Shown: positions 46,901 to 59,100, counted from the stretch's first letter. The stretch: 64,000 nt of DNA from Panicum virgatum (GCF_016808335.1 NC_053143.1:55923339-55987338); one strand, 5' to 3'. Numbers and translations are program-made. The notes: generated by a model from the sequence alone, not told the origin.

Positions 46901-48009
46901 ATGAACCACTGTCTCCTCCTCAAGTTTGTTCACAGAATGCATGACACGAGCACACCGCCCTGGAAATAGTGGCTTCATTCCCATGGTGGTGAAGACTCCT
47001 ACCTGGGCAAAATCCTCTCCAGTGAACTCCAACGCTACCAGAGCTTGACCACTGCCAGGATTGGCACTGGTGAGCACGTTGCCTTCTGGCATGACCGTTG
47101 GCTCTTGAACATCACACTTCAGGAGGCATTCCCTGCTCTCAACACGCACTACACCCACCCGGCGGCTTCTGTCCGTCATGTTCTCCGCGACGGGCTGCGA
47201 CGCCACCTTCGCCCACGACTAACCAACATTGCCGCGGGAGAGGAGAGCACTCTCCTCGACTGTCTGCGACACACCACGCTCACCGATCGCCAGGACACCA
47301 GGCTGCTCCTCTCCTCCCCCTTGAACCCTTCAGCTCGCGGGGGGGTGTACCGCCTCATGCACGCGGGGGTTCCCTCTGACGCTATGAGGGTTTGGGCACC
47401 ACTCCTCCCCATGAAAGTAAAATTCATTGCCTGGCTCCTAGGCCGGGGATGCCTGAACACTCGGGCTTACCTCCATCATCGGAACATCAGGGCACTAGAA
47501 GACTCCTGGTGTGTGCACTGCCCTGGTATTTTGGAAACCGACATTCACATCTTCGTTGATTGCCATAAAGCACATGCTGTTTGGGCCCAGCTTGGCATCT
47601 CCATGCACTACGACCTGGTTCAGTGTCCATGAGACATTGGCGTTGGTGTCACTTTGCCTGATGTGCTCTGCGTGGACTTCTTCCTCCTACTGCTCTGGCA
47701 CTTATGGAAGGCTAGGAATGCCATGATTTTTTATCAGCTCGACTTGCCTCCTCGCGAGGTTCTCAATCGAGTCGCCTTGGACCTCGACACTTGGACGAGA
47801 CGGTATAAAAAACATAGGCCGGAACTACAGGTTTGGCGTGATTGGCTCGCAACATGTAATCCTCCCCCTTCCTCAACTCTTCCCTCTTAACCCTCTCCCC
47901 TGTATCTCCTTCCTGGTATGCCAGGAATCAATTGGATTGTATAAAAGTTTTCAATTAATGGTAGGTGGGGATCGCCCCCCCCCCCCCCCCCCGATATTGC
48001 TCGAAAAAA
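43953..48009 (+). mobile_element. 5'-truncated L1 LINE inside the NLR relic
   Basis: Flanked by a perfect 16-bp duplication AGATACCTCAGATGCC (43937-43952 and 48010-48025) that belongs to the NLR sequence. It carries one ORF2 and lacks ORF1, so it is 5'-truncated. The 3' region holds a run of 18 C at 47975-47992 and ends GCTCGAAAAAAA. Confidence 0.93.
44306..47890 (+). pseudogene. L1 ORF2: endonuclease, reverse transcriptase, zf-RVT region
   Basis: ATG at 44306 (MNRQLSFCSWNVRGLGQ). Endonuclease motifs: ALQETKL, YGTWIVIGDFNLTRDP, FCSDHVPLLL. RT: SPGPDGFGPSFYK, then after a stop TAG at 45863-45865 and one extra C near 45874, DADQTGFVQGQCIAENF, LDFKKAFDSVEW, GLRQGDPLSPYLF and the polymerase box QYADDKLIL (T to K after YADD). 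A frameshift follows near 46565-46600, a TAG near 46967 and a TGA near 47630. The C-terminal part has AWEDVCKTKEQGGLGVKNL and a zf-RVT block (VKFIAWLLGRGCLNTR, CVHCPGILETDIHIFVDC). It nicks target DNA and primes cDNA. This copy is inactive. Confidence 0.9.
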
Positions 48010-48230
48010 AGATACCTCAGATGCCAAAGCTTATAGACGCTCTGAGGCAGTTCAGCTATGCATGTATCAGAATTCAGAAAGATCAAGTACTCTCATATCA
48101 CTTCATTTCTTCAATATGCCGTTGTCAAGGACACTGAAGGAAGCCTGCACCGTTGACGAAGCAGCAGCATCGTCATCTTTAACCTGCTGGTAGACAAGCA
48201 ATGTTCTCAGCTTGACATGTCGCAACCTGA

Positions 48231-48342
48231 GGCTTGTTCGGTTAGGGAAAATTCCAAAGAAATTTAATCTCTTGCTAGTGTCTCTTGCTAGTGACAAGCA
48301 AGATATTAAATCTCCTCAAAAATCAGGACAACCGAACAAGCC
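48231..48342. mobile_element. 112-bp MITE in the NLR relic
   Basis: Terminal inverted repeat GGCTTGTTCGGTT/AACCGAACAAGCC of 13 bp, flanked by CTGA on both sides (48227-48230, 48343-48346). Inner sequence includes two copies of CTTGCTAGTG. Removing it restores the NLR phrase, so it is an insertion. The superfamily is uncertain because the duplication is short. Confidence 0.7.
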
Positions 48343-48568
48343 CTGATGCATATAGTCTGTGGTGACGGATATATGGCGAACAGTTGGAGGGATCTTGCTT
48401 CATCGTCAAGGGGGCCATCTATGATCAGACAATATTTTAATTTGAAGCCACCCGCCGTAGCATAGAATGGATGTGCTCATGGATCACATAACCTCCTGAT
48501 CTGCCACTAGTAAGCGTGGATGACTCCTGGAAGTGGAAGAGTGAATGCTTCAGGAGATCATCAAAATA

Positions 48569-49149
48569 CCCCCCCCCCCCCCCTCTCCCCTGGCCACATC
48601 TTCCTCCCTGGCCCCTGATTCGTCGTTGCACGCGTCATCCAGAGCACAAGCAGGTACCTGTTGTTCTTGTTTTGCTTTGGGGCCCATTCCCGTTCCCGTT
48701 CCTTGGAAGTTTCTGCCACAGATGCTCGTCAACGATGCCCTTGCCGTTCGCATCCACGACGGGCCAATAAACGAGACCAGGGCCCTGTCCCTGCGTGCCG
48801 CGGTTTTGTTCGTTGCAGGGGATAATGTACGTGGACATGCGCGTGTCTAGATACATGATCTGAAGTTTTGGCGGGCAAAAGCAACGGTCTTCGCGCGGCG
48901 CCGCCGTCCAGGTGAGGTGACGTCCCCGTCGCCCGCTTGCGCGTAGGTGCCGAAAACAAGCAAGGAGAGTGACGCCAAGGAAAACTAGAGCGCCCGAGGA
49001 ACTTTTGCTCGAAAGCACGAGATTGCAGGCCAAAAAAAAGGGTCGGTTTTTAAGCGTCGCCTCCCGTGGTGGATCATCTCATCGTGTTTCTTGATTTGCG
49101 GCTCCAGCATGTCCGAAGGAGTAGAAGCCAATAAATGGAGTGGAGGATT
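48569..49149. other. Unassigned region upstream of the NLR relic
   Basis: Begins with 15 C at 48569-48583. A minus-strand frame at 48635-49033 (MACNLVLSSKSSSGALVFLG...) has no recognised domain and includes low-complexity NGNGNGP. It could be a replaced 5' part of the NLR locus. No gene is claimed. Confidence 0.4.
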
Positions 49150-50281
49150 TGTTATCGCCATAAATTAACAAGGTTAATTAATGAGCCGCGAGCAGGTTAG
49201 GCTTAATGCAGGAATTAAAAGAGGCTTGTGAATCGGCTCCTGCGTGAGCAATTGGGCCATGTGGGCCATGTATCTTTAGATTCGGTTCGGTTTTGCTTAG
49301 GGATAGAGTCTGATATGGACACGGTAGTTTGGATTGCTTTCCAAGTCTACAGACTATAAATATGTATTCATATGCTATTGAATAAAGTGACCGCATTCAT
49401 TTACACACGGTGGGTGTCTCCACCACAACAACTTCGGCGCACCGCCGCCCCTAATTCTAGGGTTTCATCCAAGTAAGCGTCATGCTGCACTGATTGCTTC
49501 GCGGGATCAGTGCAGCATCGTTCTTGCCTTTACCTTGGTATTACTCGTACTGAAGCGTTTTTGATGGCGTATAATGCTAGTTATCTTAATGTTCGTAGCA
49601 TGGCTCTTAGTAAATTCATTATGCGCATGCTTGCTTATCATCTATGAATATCATGTTATCTCTGCACGGTCACGTTCAATCTTATGCTAGTTCTTGCCAT
49701 ATGGAATTAGCCGTGTAGGGATAATCCCTTGCCTCGTTTCATTTAGTGGATCCGATCTGTTACGGTTTGTTCTTATTCATAAGAATTGACTCGATATCTG
49801 CTAGGTTATGCCTTTCAAATGGATTGGATGTTCAGGTGATATAATAGATGCTTTGCTTTAGCTTCAATAGGGATTGTTCCGGGAATCGGCTCTTTCAAAC
49901 GTGTAGGATGTTCCGATCTAGCAGTGAGGCTTTTACCGTCGTGTATTGGATTAGCTAGATTTAATTGAGGCAAGTTTCATGATTATTTGCTTTATTCATT
50001 AATATCAGGATATACAGATCTGATCTGACACCGGGACTCGATCGGCTCTTTAAAGCCGATGCAAGAGTCGTCCCGGGGAAGCCGACCGCGGCTCGGATTT
50101 ATGTTTACACGTGACTGTGCATGCAGATAAACCTTTGAAGTACGTTTGCACCTTCCTGATTAGGTATATGTCAGGTGGCATGCCCGCAACCCTCGAAGCA
50201 AAGGCGTGCGTGCCGGATTACAGGCCGTTGTCCGAGGAAGCAGTGTCAGCCAGCGCCCCGGCGACCTTCCGGCTCTTCGTG
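49150..50281 (+). repeat. Tat-family LTR fragment in plus orientation
   Basis: Starts TGTTATCGCC exactly like the LTR of the first element read on its own strand, and follows it for about 1130 bases; similarity is lost after CGGCTCTTCGTG, some 45 bases before the expected LTR end. A TATA box is at 49355-49362. The hairpin arms are 49482-49494 and 49506-49518. No direct duplication of the 5 bases GGATT before it was found, so it is a truncated LTR, not a clean solo LTR. Confidence 0.85.
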
Positions 50282-51103
50282 TGTGAAATAGGTAATTAAT
50301 CCGGCAATCGCTTTTCCTTTTTGGACTCTCCTCGCCGTCCTCGGCACGCACGGTCTGAAAGCAGGGGGTTTGGGCGGGAAAAAACTACGCGCACATGTGT
50401 GTGGACAGTGAAGTAGACTCTCTCATGTGCAGGCATGCATGCCCATGCCTAGTGCCGCAGTCTAGTGCAAACTCTCTCTCCTGTGCATGCAACTCACTCT
50501 ATGCATGCATGCATGCATGACTAGTACCACACGCTAGTTAGTTTTTTACCGTTGCACATGAAACTGTTAAAAAAAAGCGTAGTTTCCAAACAAAAAATAG
50601 ATTGCACATTTGTATTTCTATTGATAAGAACTTCAAAATAAGACCTCATTGCATATGTTTTGATAATATTTTATAAATAGACATAAATTGCCTAAATGTG
50701 AATGAAAAAATGCTAGGCTAAAATTATTAAAATGCTTTATTAGTTGGTTAAAAATGCCTATGGCAGATATGCTAAAATAATACAATTAAAGTATAGTTGT
50801 ACTACCAATTAATTCATTTGTATGCTCTTCACACCACAAAATACCATTGATCTACTTTCTAACGTAGTTTAGCACAAATGTTAGAATAAGCATTTTTTCT
50901 AAAAACTCATAAGCATTTTACTAAGAAATAATAAGCAAATTACAAAATCGACAAAAGCATTTTGTACCATGGAGAAAAAAATCATCTAAACACATGTATA
51001 TGGGATCTTGTTTTAAAGTTCTCAGCGAAAGGAAGAAAGTGGCACAATCGGATTTTTATTTGGATGCTTAGTTTTAAGTTTATGGATTTTTTTAGATTGA
51101 GAA
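50282..51103. other. Unassigned AT-rich region with an ATGC repeat
   Basis: ATGCATGCATGCATGCATG at 50501-50519 and several TGCATG phrases nearby. The rest is AT-rich without ORFs or known repeats. It ends with GAGAA, the duplication of the solo LTR. Confidence 0.5.
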
Positions 51104-54100
51104 TGTCGGACCCTATTTCCGAGATCCACTATACTTACCGTATCAGTCCTTGGATCAGTAGCTGATACGCACAGATAATAGAAATGGTGCAGAAAGCACA
51201 GAGTCTTATACATAACCTTTAAAAGGTCCTTACATAACGGCTCACAGGCCGCACACTTAACACACACAACAGAAGCACAGCGCAGCAACCCAAATCCACA
51301 GGCTTGGTTTGGGTGCAGGCGAAACCCTAGCTACTCGTCTTCATCTACGACATAATCGCCTTCTGCGTCTTCTGCTGAAAAACCACAATGATGCAAGGGT
51401 GAGTACATAACGTACTCAGCAAGTCCCATCTTTACAAAGTTTATTTAGAATGCATAGGGTAAGGCAAGGAGTGGTTTAGGGTTTGATTTTTGCGGAAAAG
51501 CTGAGTTTAAATGCAAAGGGTGTGATCTGTTTGTATTTCCTTTTGAAAGAGGGAGGAGAGACCAAGATAAATTCTTTAGGATGTAAGGGTTTGGCCCTGG
51601 GGGAGATCCATCAATCCCGCCAGTTTCCGTGCTTAGAGGTCTAAGCATACTATAATCAATTGTTTTTCCACACTTCAACACCCAGCTCCTGGGTTTACCA
51701 AATCCGGGAATCTTTTCCAAAACAAGCACGCCAAGAACTCACACTAAAAACTAATCACTGTGACTTCACCCTAGCATGCCTGAGACCGCAGGCACGGCTA
51801 TCCGAATAGATTGAACCTCTATAGAGGGTGTACACTTTTCCCACACGATATACTTGAGTTGCGTCAAGTATAACTCAATCCCGTACTCACGTAGCATATA
51901 GCACACAACCACCTACGAAACCATCCAGGGGCCCATACTCAAGGATATTTCCCGGTTCAGCCACACAGTCCCCGGGTTCGAGGGTTACGACACGGATCAG
52001 CCACACAGTCCCTATGCCCGGGGCCAGACCACCGGATCAGCCACACAGTCCCCGGTGTCCGCTCCTGGTGTCCGTTGCACCCTGCCTATAGGTGAGTTGC
52101 GGCTCTAAGCCCGTGGGGTATGAGAATAAGTCCGTCTTAAGCCAGACGTGTGGTTGCACTTATAGTATGCCAGGGGAGACGCACAACGAACCTGTCCTTA
52201 TACGGCTAGGGCAAACCCTCCTTAGCACGTGTACAAAGTAGGCACACGGCCATGTCCACCCCGGCTCAAAATAGTTTTTAACTCACTCACCTGGAGTAAC
52301 TCACTTCACAAATCACACAGAAAGTTTTTGCATTTGCGAGCTTCTAGCCTAAGCATTTTGTAATGCAAAAATCATCATTTTATATAAATGACGATTTTAT
52401 CCTAGGGTTACCAAGGGATCAGGGTGTTCAAAGCTCAAGGATAGGCTTAATACCAAATTGGGAATTTTCTATCTAGGAGAAAAACATTTATTTTATTTTT
52501 CAAAGCATCACACCATGCATAAAAAGTCTGGTTTAATTGTTGGTCAGGTTTTATTTTTGTAAAAATCTGGGTTCAACATGATCAAGGAGGGGGCGATAGG
52601 ACTTGCCTTCAGGCTCGTCGATGAGTTCTTCCTTAGTCTGGATCCTCGGGGTCGTCGTACGCGTCGTCGTTTAAACCTAGCGTACGAACATCGAAAATGT
52701 TACTAACGGTACGCGCGAAGCAAGCAAACAAACAAACAACAATTTGAAAAGAAATTCAATTTGGGTAAACTTTGGTATAGTTGGATAGATCTTGAATTTA
52801 GAAAATTTTAGGAACAAGAATCATCACATTTGGATGAAATATGTGGAAGTTGTGGCTTGTGGAAGTTTGAAAGGCTGGAAAAGTTGAACTAGGGGCTTAT
52901 TTGTGAGAAAAAGTTCTCTGGAGGGGTCTTTCTACAAAAACTAGGGGCTTAAATGTAATTAGACTAAAGTTCCAGGGGGTTCGGCTGGAAAAACACGGCC
53001 AGGGACGGTGGTTCTATTATTCAAAAGTTTAGGGTTTAAAACATAAAATCAGGGGCTGTTCTGTAATTACTTTTGAGCTGGGCTGGACTGTGGGTTGATT
53101 TCAACTAAACCCAGGGGCTCTTTTACAAAAATTCCGGGTGAACCGGTATCTTGCGATCCGATCCGTCGGATCTGGATCGGGCAGCTCGGGTTTAAAGGGT
53201 TCAAGATCTAATCTCGATCGTCGGCTCGGGATCGGACTGTTCAGGGCACTCGGGCGCGCGAGGGAGGGGGTGCGAGTGCCGGCGACCTGTTTTCGCGGTG
53301 GCGCGGTGTCGGGGCTCGCCGGAGTTCACCATTTACGGTGCTCCGGGGTCAAATCGACCGGGGTTTTGGCCGGGGAGGGTGTACGCGGCATGTGTAATCC
53401 ACACGTGGCTTTGGCTGGGCTCGGGGTGGCTCGGGGCAGCGAGCACGGCTGCGGAGGCGGCTCTGCGCAGTGGAGTTCGCCGGCGAGCACGCGTTCGGGC
53501 TGCTTTGAGCTCGGGTTTGGGGCATTGCGGCTCTGCGTGCGTGCGCAAGGTCAATGCGCACCTAGGCTGTGCTCGTGTGGCTCTGCAGGGGGTTCGCCAC
53601 GGCGGGGCTGCGGCGCGGGCGGCGGCAGAGCGCCATCGCGCGGTGTTCCGGCCGCAGGGGTGGCCCACGGGCTCTGGGTTCTAGCGCAGAGGGTGGAAGG
53701 GGTTGGGGCAAGGCTCACCTATGCCGGAATCGGCCGGAGTGGTGGTCTGCAGCGGGGGACTGCACGGCGGAGCAAGGGTGGCCGGCAGCGGGGCTATGAC
53801 GTTCGTGCTCGATTGGAGGCGGTGGTGGGCTTGAGCATGTGCGAAACGGGTGACCGAAGTGCGGGTGCTCCTTTTATAGGCGGCGAGGTCGGTGCGGGGC
53901 GGGGCGGAAGGTCGGGAAACTTCCCGGGCGTCAATTGCGGTCGGTGGGGGCCGGCGCGCGCGCGGAGCAGAGGGGAGGGGCGCGGCGCGAGGCTGTGGGG
54001 TAAGGTAGGGGCCGGGGGTGTGCGTTGGGGAGCGGGGTAGGGGCGGGGGTCGGGCTAGGGCCACGTGGCACGGCAGGGTATAGGGGCCGGCGTCGGGAGG

Positions 54101-54606
54101 TGGAAGACGACCGCGCGGCGGTGGTGCCCAGGCGAGCGGCGGAGGCGGGTTTCGGCGCTGGGCTGGGCTGGCGCGCGCGTGCGTGCGTGAGCGAGCGGCC
54201 GGGGGCGCGGGGAGGCTGGGCCGGGGGCGCGGGGCATGCGGCGGCCCCGGAGAGGGGAGAGCGGGCCGCGCCGGGGAAGGAAAAGAGGGCCGGGTTGGGC
54301 CGAGCGGAGAGAAAGGGAAAGGGCGGCCCAGTAAGGTTGAAAAGCTTCAAACATTTTTCAAATGAGTTTGGATTTGAATTTGGGTTAAATTCAAAAGATT
54401 CAAATGCACAAAAGGGCTAAAACACTTCATTAAAAACTAAACCACTCAAAGATACACTCCAAGGTTTTGAAAAATTTTGAAAAGCGTTTATTTTGAAAAG
54501 GATTTTAAATTCTACCTTTCCAATTATTCAGTTTTTAATCTAAATTTTGAAAATTCAAAATTTTTATTTCATGATTTTAAAAAGGATTTGAAAATAGGGT
54601 GTTACA
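51104..54606 (-). mobile_element. Solo LTR, 3503 bp (copy 2)
   Basis: Starts TGTCGGACCC and ends GGGTGTTACA with a perfect 5-bp duplication GAGAA (51099-51103 and 54607-54611). It matches the solo LTR at 18224-22197. TATA box TATAAAA on minus at 53872-53878. The palindrome GAGTAC-N5-GTACTC is at 51401-51417. A phrase ATCAGCCACACAGTCCC occurs three times at 39-40 bp spacing (51956-52053), absent from copy 1. Long frames in 53138-54350 come from GC-rich sequence. Confidence 0.9.
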
Positions 54607-55465
54607 GAGAACATGCCCACGTGGAAACCGAAAAAAGTAGCATTACTTGAACACGCGGCGCGGACCTCAGTACGATTGGTGCAGATTAGCGCGGAGCACC
54701 GTGCGCGCCGAAGCGCTTCGGCCTGCACGGTCAGACGATAGCTTTTAGGATTTATTATAGCTATCTGCTGATGCCTTCTTTTTTTTTTTGAGAATCAGAT
54801 CGCGACACATCACACGCGTAAAAAAAATTGCACATGCATCACATCCCTTAAAGCACGATCAAAATGGGCTACGATTCAACAAATTTAGCACTAGAAAAAT
54901 CTGTTATTAGATAGGTAGCAATTTTTTATTAAAAAAATTGTTTCTAGTTTTGTGCACCTCTGCCCGTAAAAAGTCTAGTGCTACTAGTTTCACATCAGTT
55001 CTACTCCAAACAAAGTGTGGTGTTGTTACAAAATCTCGTACACAAAACACGCTGGCACCCTATTAATTTGGACGTAAATATTGGAGTCTCCAATCTGGAG
55101 TCGGAATTTGGTTTCATGGTTTCCGTTGATTGGTTGCGTGTGGAATGCAAAGTTGGAATCACAATCCAATTCTTTGGTATCAAACCGTAACTAGAAGTTG
55201 CACCTCTCAATTCAGAGACTAGCGCCTCTACATTTTGGTAGAATTGAATTCCATCCAGTAATTTTTTGTATCCAGACAATATATTTGGTATCGCAAATCA
55301 TTTTCCCAATGCCAACCTGATTTGGTATTGAAGCTTAGTACAAGAATAAATGGACATAGGTGGCGTTTGGTACATAGGAGATTTTAATAATCTAGATTCT
55401 GGCAAGAGATTTTCACTATCCATAGTGTTTGGATATTTGAATTTTTACATTGCATAATGTGTCAA
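54607..55465. other. Unassigned region
   Basis: Contains a 14-base palindrome CCGAAGCGCTTCGG at about 54708-54721 and a T-run followed by GAGAATCAGATCG near 54778, which could be the tail of a minus-strand retroposon. The frame at 54978-55190 has no recognisable domain. No gene is claimed. Confidence 0.4.
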
Positions 55466-55706
55466 CTCCCTGTTATTCCTTCCGTATTTAAATATAAGCT
55501 GTGGTTGAATTTTTTTCCAGAATTTCAATCGTTCGGTTTACTGAAAAAAATCAATTTCTTATTTATTTTGTTGTGATTTATTTTATCATTTCAGAGAGTT
55601 TGAGCATGACTTGTTTCCTTTTATGTTTCCATAAACTTTTTAAACAAGATAAATGATTGAAGTTTTGAAAAAATGACTTATACGCCGTATTTAAATATAG
55701 AGGGAG
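55466..55706. mobile_element. Stowaway-like MITE, 241 bp
   Basis: Left end CTCCCTGTTATTCCTTCCGT followed by ATTTAAATATAAG, right end complement of CTCCCTCTATATTTAAATACGG; the shared TATTTAAATATA blocks and CTCCCT ends resemble Stowaway (Tc1/mariner) MITEs, which begin CTCCCTCCGT. The right end is followed by TA; the left duplication is unclear. Confidence 0.6.
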
Positions 55707-55893
55707 TACCTCTTATTATCGAGGATCGTGGGATTCTACATTGGATAAAATGCCACCATTCCATTATCCCCCTATCTGCTCCAAGCCTCCAACAAAACGG
55801 GGCCTTAGACTTTCTATAACCGCAGGTCATTTTCAATGATTTCTTCCGGGATTTGGTCGTCAAAGGGTAAAGCCCATACCACTGTCATTCACC

Positions 55894-55900
55894 TATAAAA
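55894..55900 (+). promoter_or_regulatory. TATA box of a possible gene interrupted by a Gypsy element
   Basis: TATAAAA is followed 30 bases on by CACTCACTCACGTTGCAG and a C+G-rich stretch (55950-56153), the pattern of a grass promoter and 5' leader. No ATG appears before the retrotransposon starts at 56154. It may be the beginning of a gene whose body is beyond the insertion. Confidence 0.35.
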
Positions 55901-56153
55901 CTACATAGTATAACTCCACTCACTCACGTTGCAGAGAGAAGAGAACAAATCACCAGGCGCCTCGCCTCGTCACCAGCCGAGCCGACGCTGGCGCCGCCCC
56001 GTGGGCCGTAGCACCGTACCGCGCGGTCCGGTCGAACACCTCGCGTGCATTCATAACCACCACCCACCTCCTCACTCCCACGCGCCTCCACCCCCTCCTC
56101 CGCCCCCGCGGCCCACCTCCGCGCCACCACCGCCGCCTCGCCGGCGTCCCCAC

Positions 56154-59100
56154 TGTGAGAACCGCCCAATTTGATAATATTTTAAATGAACCGCCGGTTA
56201 TTATCATCCAGATGAGAGTTAACACATGCTGGCCGGAGAGCGTGCCACATGTTATCCCACATCTAGAGACACGAATAACCGACACGTCATCCGTCCAAAA
56301 TAACATCAAATCCGGTAGTCCCGGTACGTGTTTGCCACATGCCCCGAATTAAGCACACGTACCGTTATACAATCACATACACAGTGCCGATGAACCACAA
56401 GAGTAATTTTACACTCTTAAAATTACAAGTTCGATATAGGTGGGTTTCAAACTTCACCTACAAGCCTTGGGCTCATGAAAGTCATATAAAACAGAAATAG
56501 GCTTATGGTTTATTGACTTTACATGCTCTCACGGAGTTCAGCTACGATAAAACATACTCAAGATGATGATGCCTTGCTCAAGGACATCACCACAGCCACA
56601 ACGACCTACTCCTCCCCCGCATTAGAATCAGCGGGGTAGAAGTGGTCGAACACCACTTCTGGCTCACCTGCAACTAGGTTTAGAAAGCGACCTGAGTACA
56701 AAAGGTACTCGCAAGAGTTACACTATTACATACACAAGGATCATGCAATAGCTCAAGTAAAAGCTTTAAGGTTAAGTAATTATTGCAGAAGCATTAGCTC
56801 TGTATACTATCACCTATCAGAATTAATTAACATTGCCCAAACCCCCCAAACAATTTTAGTACGTTAATAGTATACAATATAATGAGTCACAGAGGTGCCA
56901 TGAACTATTTCCATCATAACCGAAACTTTCTATGAAGAGTTCAGTGGACAAAGAGCTTGCTCATAACCGAGAGCGCGGCAATTTGAATTGATTTAAGCTT
57001 GCAAGGGTGTACTACTTTACCCACAAGACGCAAAGGACCATGCGACTCACCGAACCGGCCAAAGTTGGATAAGGGGGTACTCGCGTCAACCGTTCCCAAC
57101 ATGGCTCGATCATTGAAATCTTCACACCTAGCTTACGCATAGAGACTTAGTTTCCATCGGGGACATCTCTAAACTTTCCTACACGTAGGTCCACCCGGGG
57201 ACACCTCTAAGCCTCTCTGCATAGCCTGTAGCCACGTATCTAGGACTGCACATCAATGATCAAGTCAAAGAAGATAATTGGCTTATCCGTACCATTATAT
57301 TGGATATGTGGTAGCACGAAAAGGTGCTCAAAGCCAACGTCATCCACGGACGGTCCTTAAACGATCCAAGCGGACTATGCCCATGTGACTCCATTCACTA
57401 AGCCCTACCATACCGCTCGAATCTCGATACTACCAAACTCTTAACAACCCAACCGAACCAGTGCGATCAAGGGTAACCGGTAAAAGTGATCCTCCAAACT
57501 ATTCCTGTCTAGCGAGCAATATAAGTATTCTAAGTAGGGCTAAGCATCTAGTCAAGTTAAGTAATTAACTAACTAACTAGTGCCAAGAACAAGGATAACA
57601 AATCAAGGAAGGACTATGCATAAAGATAGGTACAAAAATGCAGTACATATATACTATACATATATAGCCCAACAATACCCAAGTGGAATAGCTAAACTAA
57701 ATCAGATTAGATAGGTGCAAGGAATATGCTTAGCTGCTTGCCTTGGTTAACTTCGGGCTCGACCACGAACGGGACTCAGGGTTCAAGCTCAATGGACTCA
57801 GTGGGCTCCACGGGTTCGACCTCCGACGGTTCGGTCACTATAATGCATGAATGCGATGTATGAATTAAGAAATGAACTAAACAACAAGCATAAATCATGA
57901 AATAATTTGAGCATGCCGAAAACATTGCTTGGAACTCATGAAAATTGGTTTTGCAGTAAAAGCATTTTCCTATAATTAACCAAAAATATATTAGTTTTCA
58001 GCGATTCAAAATCAGATAAATCAGAAAAGACATGCAAAATTATCTAAACAAATCCAAGAAAATTACCTTAGATACTAGGTATGAAAACAAAGCTAACAAA
58101 ACTGGTTTTACTATTTTCACACTGTCCAGGAAAAAGGTCTATATTAAACCATTTTCAGACAAAGCATAAGAAAACAAGCTAAAACTTTAATAAACAGCAA
58201 GAAAACATGTGAACAAGTTGCACCACTGAAAACTACACCTCACATGGAGTCTAAAAAAATTTAGTTTGAAATTTTTAGAGCAATACACAAATAAATAAGC
58301 ATTAAACTAACTTTTGCAAGATAAAATTATAGATAAATCAACAGCAAAGTAACATGCAAAACAATATTTTTCTTGAGTAGATCTAAGCTAGAGGAAACCA
58401 ATAATACAAATTTCATAATTTTTGGAGTTATACACAAATTTCTACACATTTTGCAAGATTGCAGACAAAAACAACTAAGAAAACCCTAGCAAAATTGCTA
58501 GGTGCATCCGGATTCGGCCACACCCGCCAGGCCGGGTCAAGGCAAGGCCAGAGGCCTTGACCCGGTCGGGAGCGCGGCCACGATGCGGGCGTGGCGCAGC
58601 GCGCGCGCACGCGCGTGGCGACGGCGGCGGCGGCGCGGCGGGCACGAGCAGGTGCGGCGAGGCGGGGCCGAAGCAGGGCAGGGGGCGTGCGCACCTGCAC
58701 ATTCCAGGTGATGGTGAAGCTCACCGGCAATGTGGACGGCGTGGAACGGTGGCGGAGGAGCGACGCAACGGACAGGGGCGGCGGCGGACGGAGGCGCTCG
58801 CCGGCGGCCCTGTAGGGAGGGAGAGGGGGCCGGGTTAGGGGCGAAATCGATCACGGAGAGGGAGGGAAATCTACTCCTATGAGGAATCGGCGAGGGGACC
58901 ACCGAAGACGACGAATCGAGGCGGCCGGCGGAGCTCCTAGTGGCGGCGGCAATGGAGATGGGGGCCAACGGGGCTAGGGTTTGGGCAAGGGACGGTCGGG
59001 CGTTGAAGGTGAGGAGGGAACGCGTGAGAGAGAGGAGGATAAGGCCGGCGACAGCGGCGCGGATAGGGATGCGCGAGGGAGGGCGCGCGCAGCACGGCAT

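Larger units (their letters stand above)
42981..48568 (-). pseudogene. NLR (R13L1-type) disease-resistance gene relic, split by L1 and a MITE
   Basis: Two minus-strand pieces, 48026-48568 and 42981-43952, join if the LINE is removed at its duplicated site. The upstream piece has YFDDLLKHSLFHFQES and YVIHEHIHSML, the end of the winged-helix region with an MHD-like motif (here IHE), then RHISVTTDYMHQ and LRTLLVYQQV. The downstream piece has SLINLRHLDVYRERIAQIG, MRELEELDSLRGTLAIKGLE, VLKALKLEWGH, LRPHPNLQELHI and FPQLREVEIVDCPKLASL, i.e. an R13L1-type linker and leucine-rich repeats ending at the TCA (stop) 42981. Several stops and frameshifts occur. No coiled-coil or P-loop NB-ARC is present; a 15-C tract at 48569-48583 marks the break. 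Such proteins act in cytoplasmic immune recognition; this one is dead. Confidence 0.85.

Noticed and set aside
48635..49033. 132-codon minus-strand frame upstream of the NLR relic
   Set aside because: No domain or homology recognised; includes repeat-like NGNGNGP; not enough to call a gene.
53138..54420. 300-codon frame in solo LTR copy 2
   Set aside because: Inside an LTR, GC-rich, Gly/Arg/Ala dominated, open in several frames on both strands.
55366..55808. Possible outer MITE enclosing the Stowaway-like one (GGCGTTTGGTA ... complement of GGCCCCGTTTTGTTGG)
   Set aside because: The ends match poorly and no target duplication was found.
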